A DNA stretch of 43,680 nucleotides. Source: Acidobacteriaceae bacterium (GTDB lineage: Bacteria > Acidobacteriota > Terriglobia > Terriglobales > Acidobacteriaceae). The position numbers were made by a program, and so were the translations under genes. The notes below the pieces were generated by a model. That model searched no databases. It had not been told where the DNA came from and was given only the letters and a program-made list of their open reading frames with translations. The DNA lies in NCBI GenBank assembly GCA_003170825.1, contig PMYL01000053.1, positions 31,694-75,373 on the forward strand. Reading direction: 5' to 3'. Positions 42,999 through 43,680 of the stretch are shown here, piece after piece (positions within the stretch are counted from its first letter, which is position 1; the number at the start of each line of letters is the position of its first letter).

Positions 42999-43220
42999 AT
43001 GGAAAATCCCCTAAAGTATTTTGCGGAGTTGCGCGATCCGCGCGTGGAGCGGAACCGAGAGCATCTGCTGGATGAGATTCTGCTGATCGCGATTGCTGCG
43101 GTATTGAGCGGGGCCGAGAGCTGGAACGACATTGCCGAGTACGGCGCGGACAAGCTGGAGTGGTTGCAGACGTTTTTAACGCTTCCCTCCGGCATCCCGT
43201 CGCACGATACCTTCAAACGC
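42999..43220 (+). pseudogene. N-terminal remnant of an ISAs1-family transposase
   Basis: The first 74 codons match the N-terminal domain of ISAs1-type transposases: MENPLKYFAELRDPRVERNR, LLDEILLIAIAAVLSGAESW and WLQTFLTLPSGIPSHDTFKR. The frame stays open to 43409, but similarity stops abruptly after FKR and no catalytic DDE region follows. The intact enzyme is several hundred residues. Insertion-sequence ends were not identified. Confidence 0.85.
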
Positions 43221-43493
43221 GCGGGCCACGCAGCGCAGAACTTCTCCGTATTCAGCTTCCAATCGGTCAAACTGCAAAGGTCCGATCGGGATACCGTGTG
43301 CAGTCACTCCGAAAGGGACGCGACCGCCAATGTAAAACCTATCCTATACACGCCGTGCCCTCTGAGTTGGTCAAGATCGCACCTCCGTTCTACACACGGG
43401 CGGGTTTGACGAAGAGCGCGCTATGCCTAACGCGAAAATGACCAATCTCAGGATGATGGCTCAGTGCAGGAGGCTCGCTGCGCACGCCCGGAT
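43221..43493. other. Sequence between the IS remnant and the second csbD leader
   Basis: I find no gene or named motif here. The open frames that cross it are extensions of the broken transposase frame. Confidence 0.45.
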
Positions 43494-43674
43494 GAGCAAT
43501 TCCGACCAGCTTTCAGCAACCTGATCGTTGGATACTGATCGATAGAAGGTCTACATCGGGCAAGGAAACTTCCCAAAAGAGGTTCTTACCGGATCGCAGA
43601 CATTCAAGGCGCAAGGAACTCTCGATGGATCTCAACTAATTGAAACCCACCACCAAACAGAGGAGAGAATCATG
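43494..43674 (+). promoter_or_regulatory. Leader region of a probable second csbD gene
   Basis: This stretch is a diverged copy of the csbD leader at 37221-37400, in the same orientation relative to the gene it precedes. It ends with AGGAGAG about five bases before the ATG codons at 43672 and 43675. Confidence 0.6.
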
Positions 43675-43680
43675 ATGAAA
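43675..43680 (+). CDS. Start of a probable CsbD paralogue (partial, runs off the window)
   Basis: Only ATG AAA is visible, with a second ATG directly before it at 43672. The call rests on position: the upstream 180 bases match the csbD leader, and the csbD gene also starts ATG AAA. The product itself cannot be confirmed from this window. Confidence 0.45.

Noticed and set aside
43221..43409. Continuation of the transposase frame as a real 136-residue protein
   Set aside because: Similarity to ISAs1 stops sharply at codon 74 and the rest is unlike any transposase.

Overview
The window looks like a chromosomal segment of an acidobacterium (class Terriglobia). It is GC-rich overall. The pointers are a very long secreted beta-propeller protein with repeated ASH/choice-of-anchor-D domains, a DUF1844 protein beside a YgfZ-like protein, a TonB with a 14-proline run next to yajC-secD-secF, and many short palindromic repeats between and inside genes. 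This assignment is inference from gene content, not from a database search.

Layout. 1-3898 (minus strand): yajC, secD, secF and a TonB protein that runs off the left edge. 4489-7303: a possible 35-residue membrane peptide, a secreted protein of unknown function, and gatA and gatC without gatB. 7425-12110: the giant secreted BNR/ASH protein. 12356-13099: a leucine-rich-repeat gene cut by one in-frame amber codon. 13186-14898: a secreted HExxH protein, with a clear intrinsic terminator after it. 15052-18743 (plus strand): ygfZ-like, DUF1844, an MBL-fold hydrolase and ribF, closely packed. 19158-21565: a small ORF, a GT4 glycosyltransferase and a short conserved protein. 22370-26008: a four-gene, translationally coupled ABC-importer cassette of visibly lower GC, whose first gene encodes an unrecognised membrane-anchored protein. 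This is the best candidate here for an undescribed system. 26317-30019: a class A penicillin-binding protein and an S41 (CtpA-like) protein lacking its catalytic Ser and Lys. 30125-30201: tRNA-Met. 30396-34858: kdsB, ada, ahcY and metF. 34896-37719: a small membrane protein, an alpha/beta hydrolase, DUF883 and CsbD stress proteins, and a 140-bp remnant of a second hydrolase gene. 37727-42863: hemB, a repeat element with inverted ends, a SixA-like phosphatase, a VIT/CCC1 transporter and ppk1. 42999-43680: an ISAs1-type transposase remnant and the start of what is probably a second csbD gene.

How the genes relate. YajC/SecD/SecF support protein export. AhcY and MetF both serve the methionine/one-carbon cycle. 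Ada repairs alkylated DNA. KdsB, PBP1A and the S41 protein concern the cell envelope. CsbD, DUF883, Ppk1 and the VIT transporter fit stress and metal or phosphate storage.

The most informative non-coding signals are palindromic repeats of a few related types. Two or three sit in frame inside protein genes, and one lies exactly at the breakpoint of a truncated gene copy. A leader of about 180 bases is also shared between the two csbD loci.
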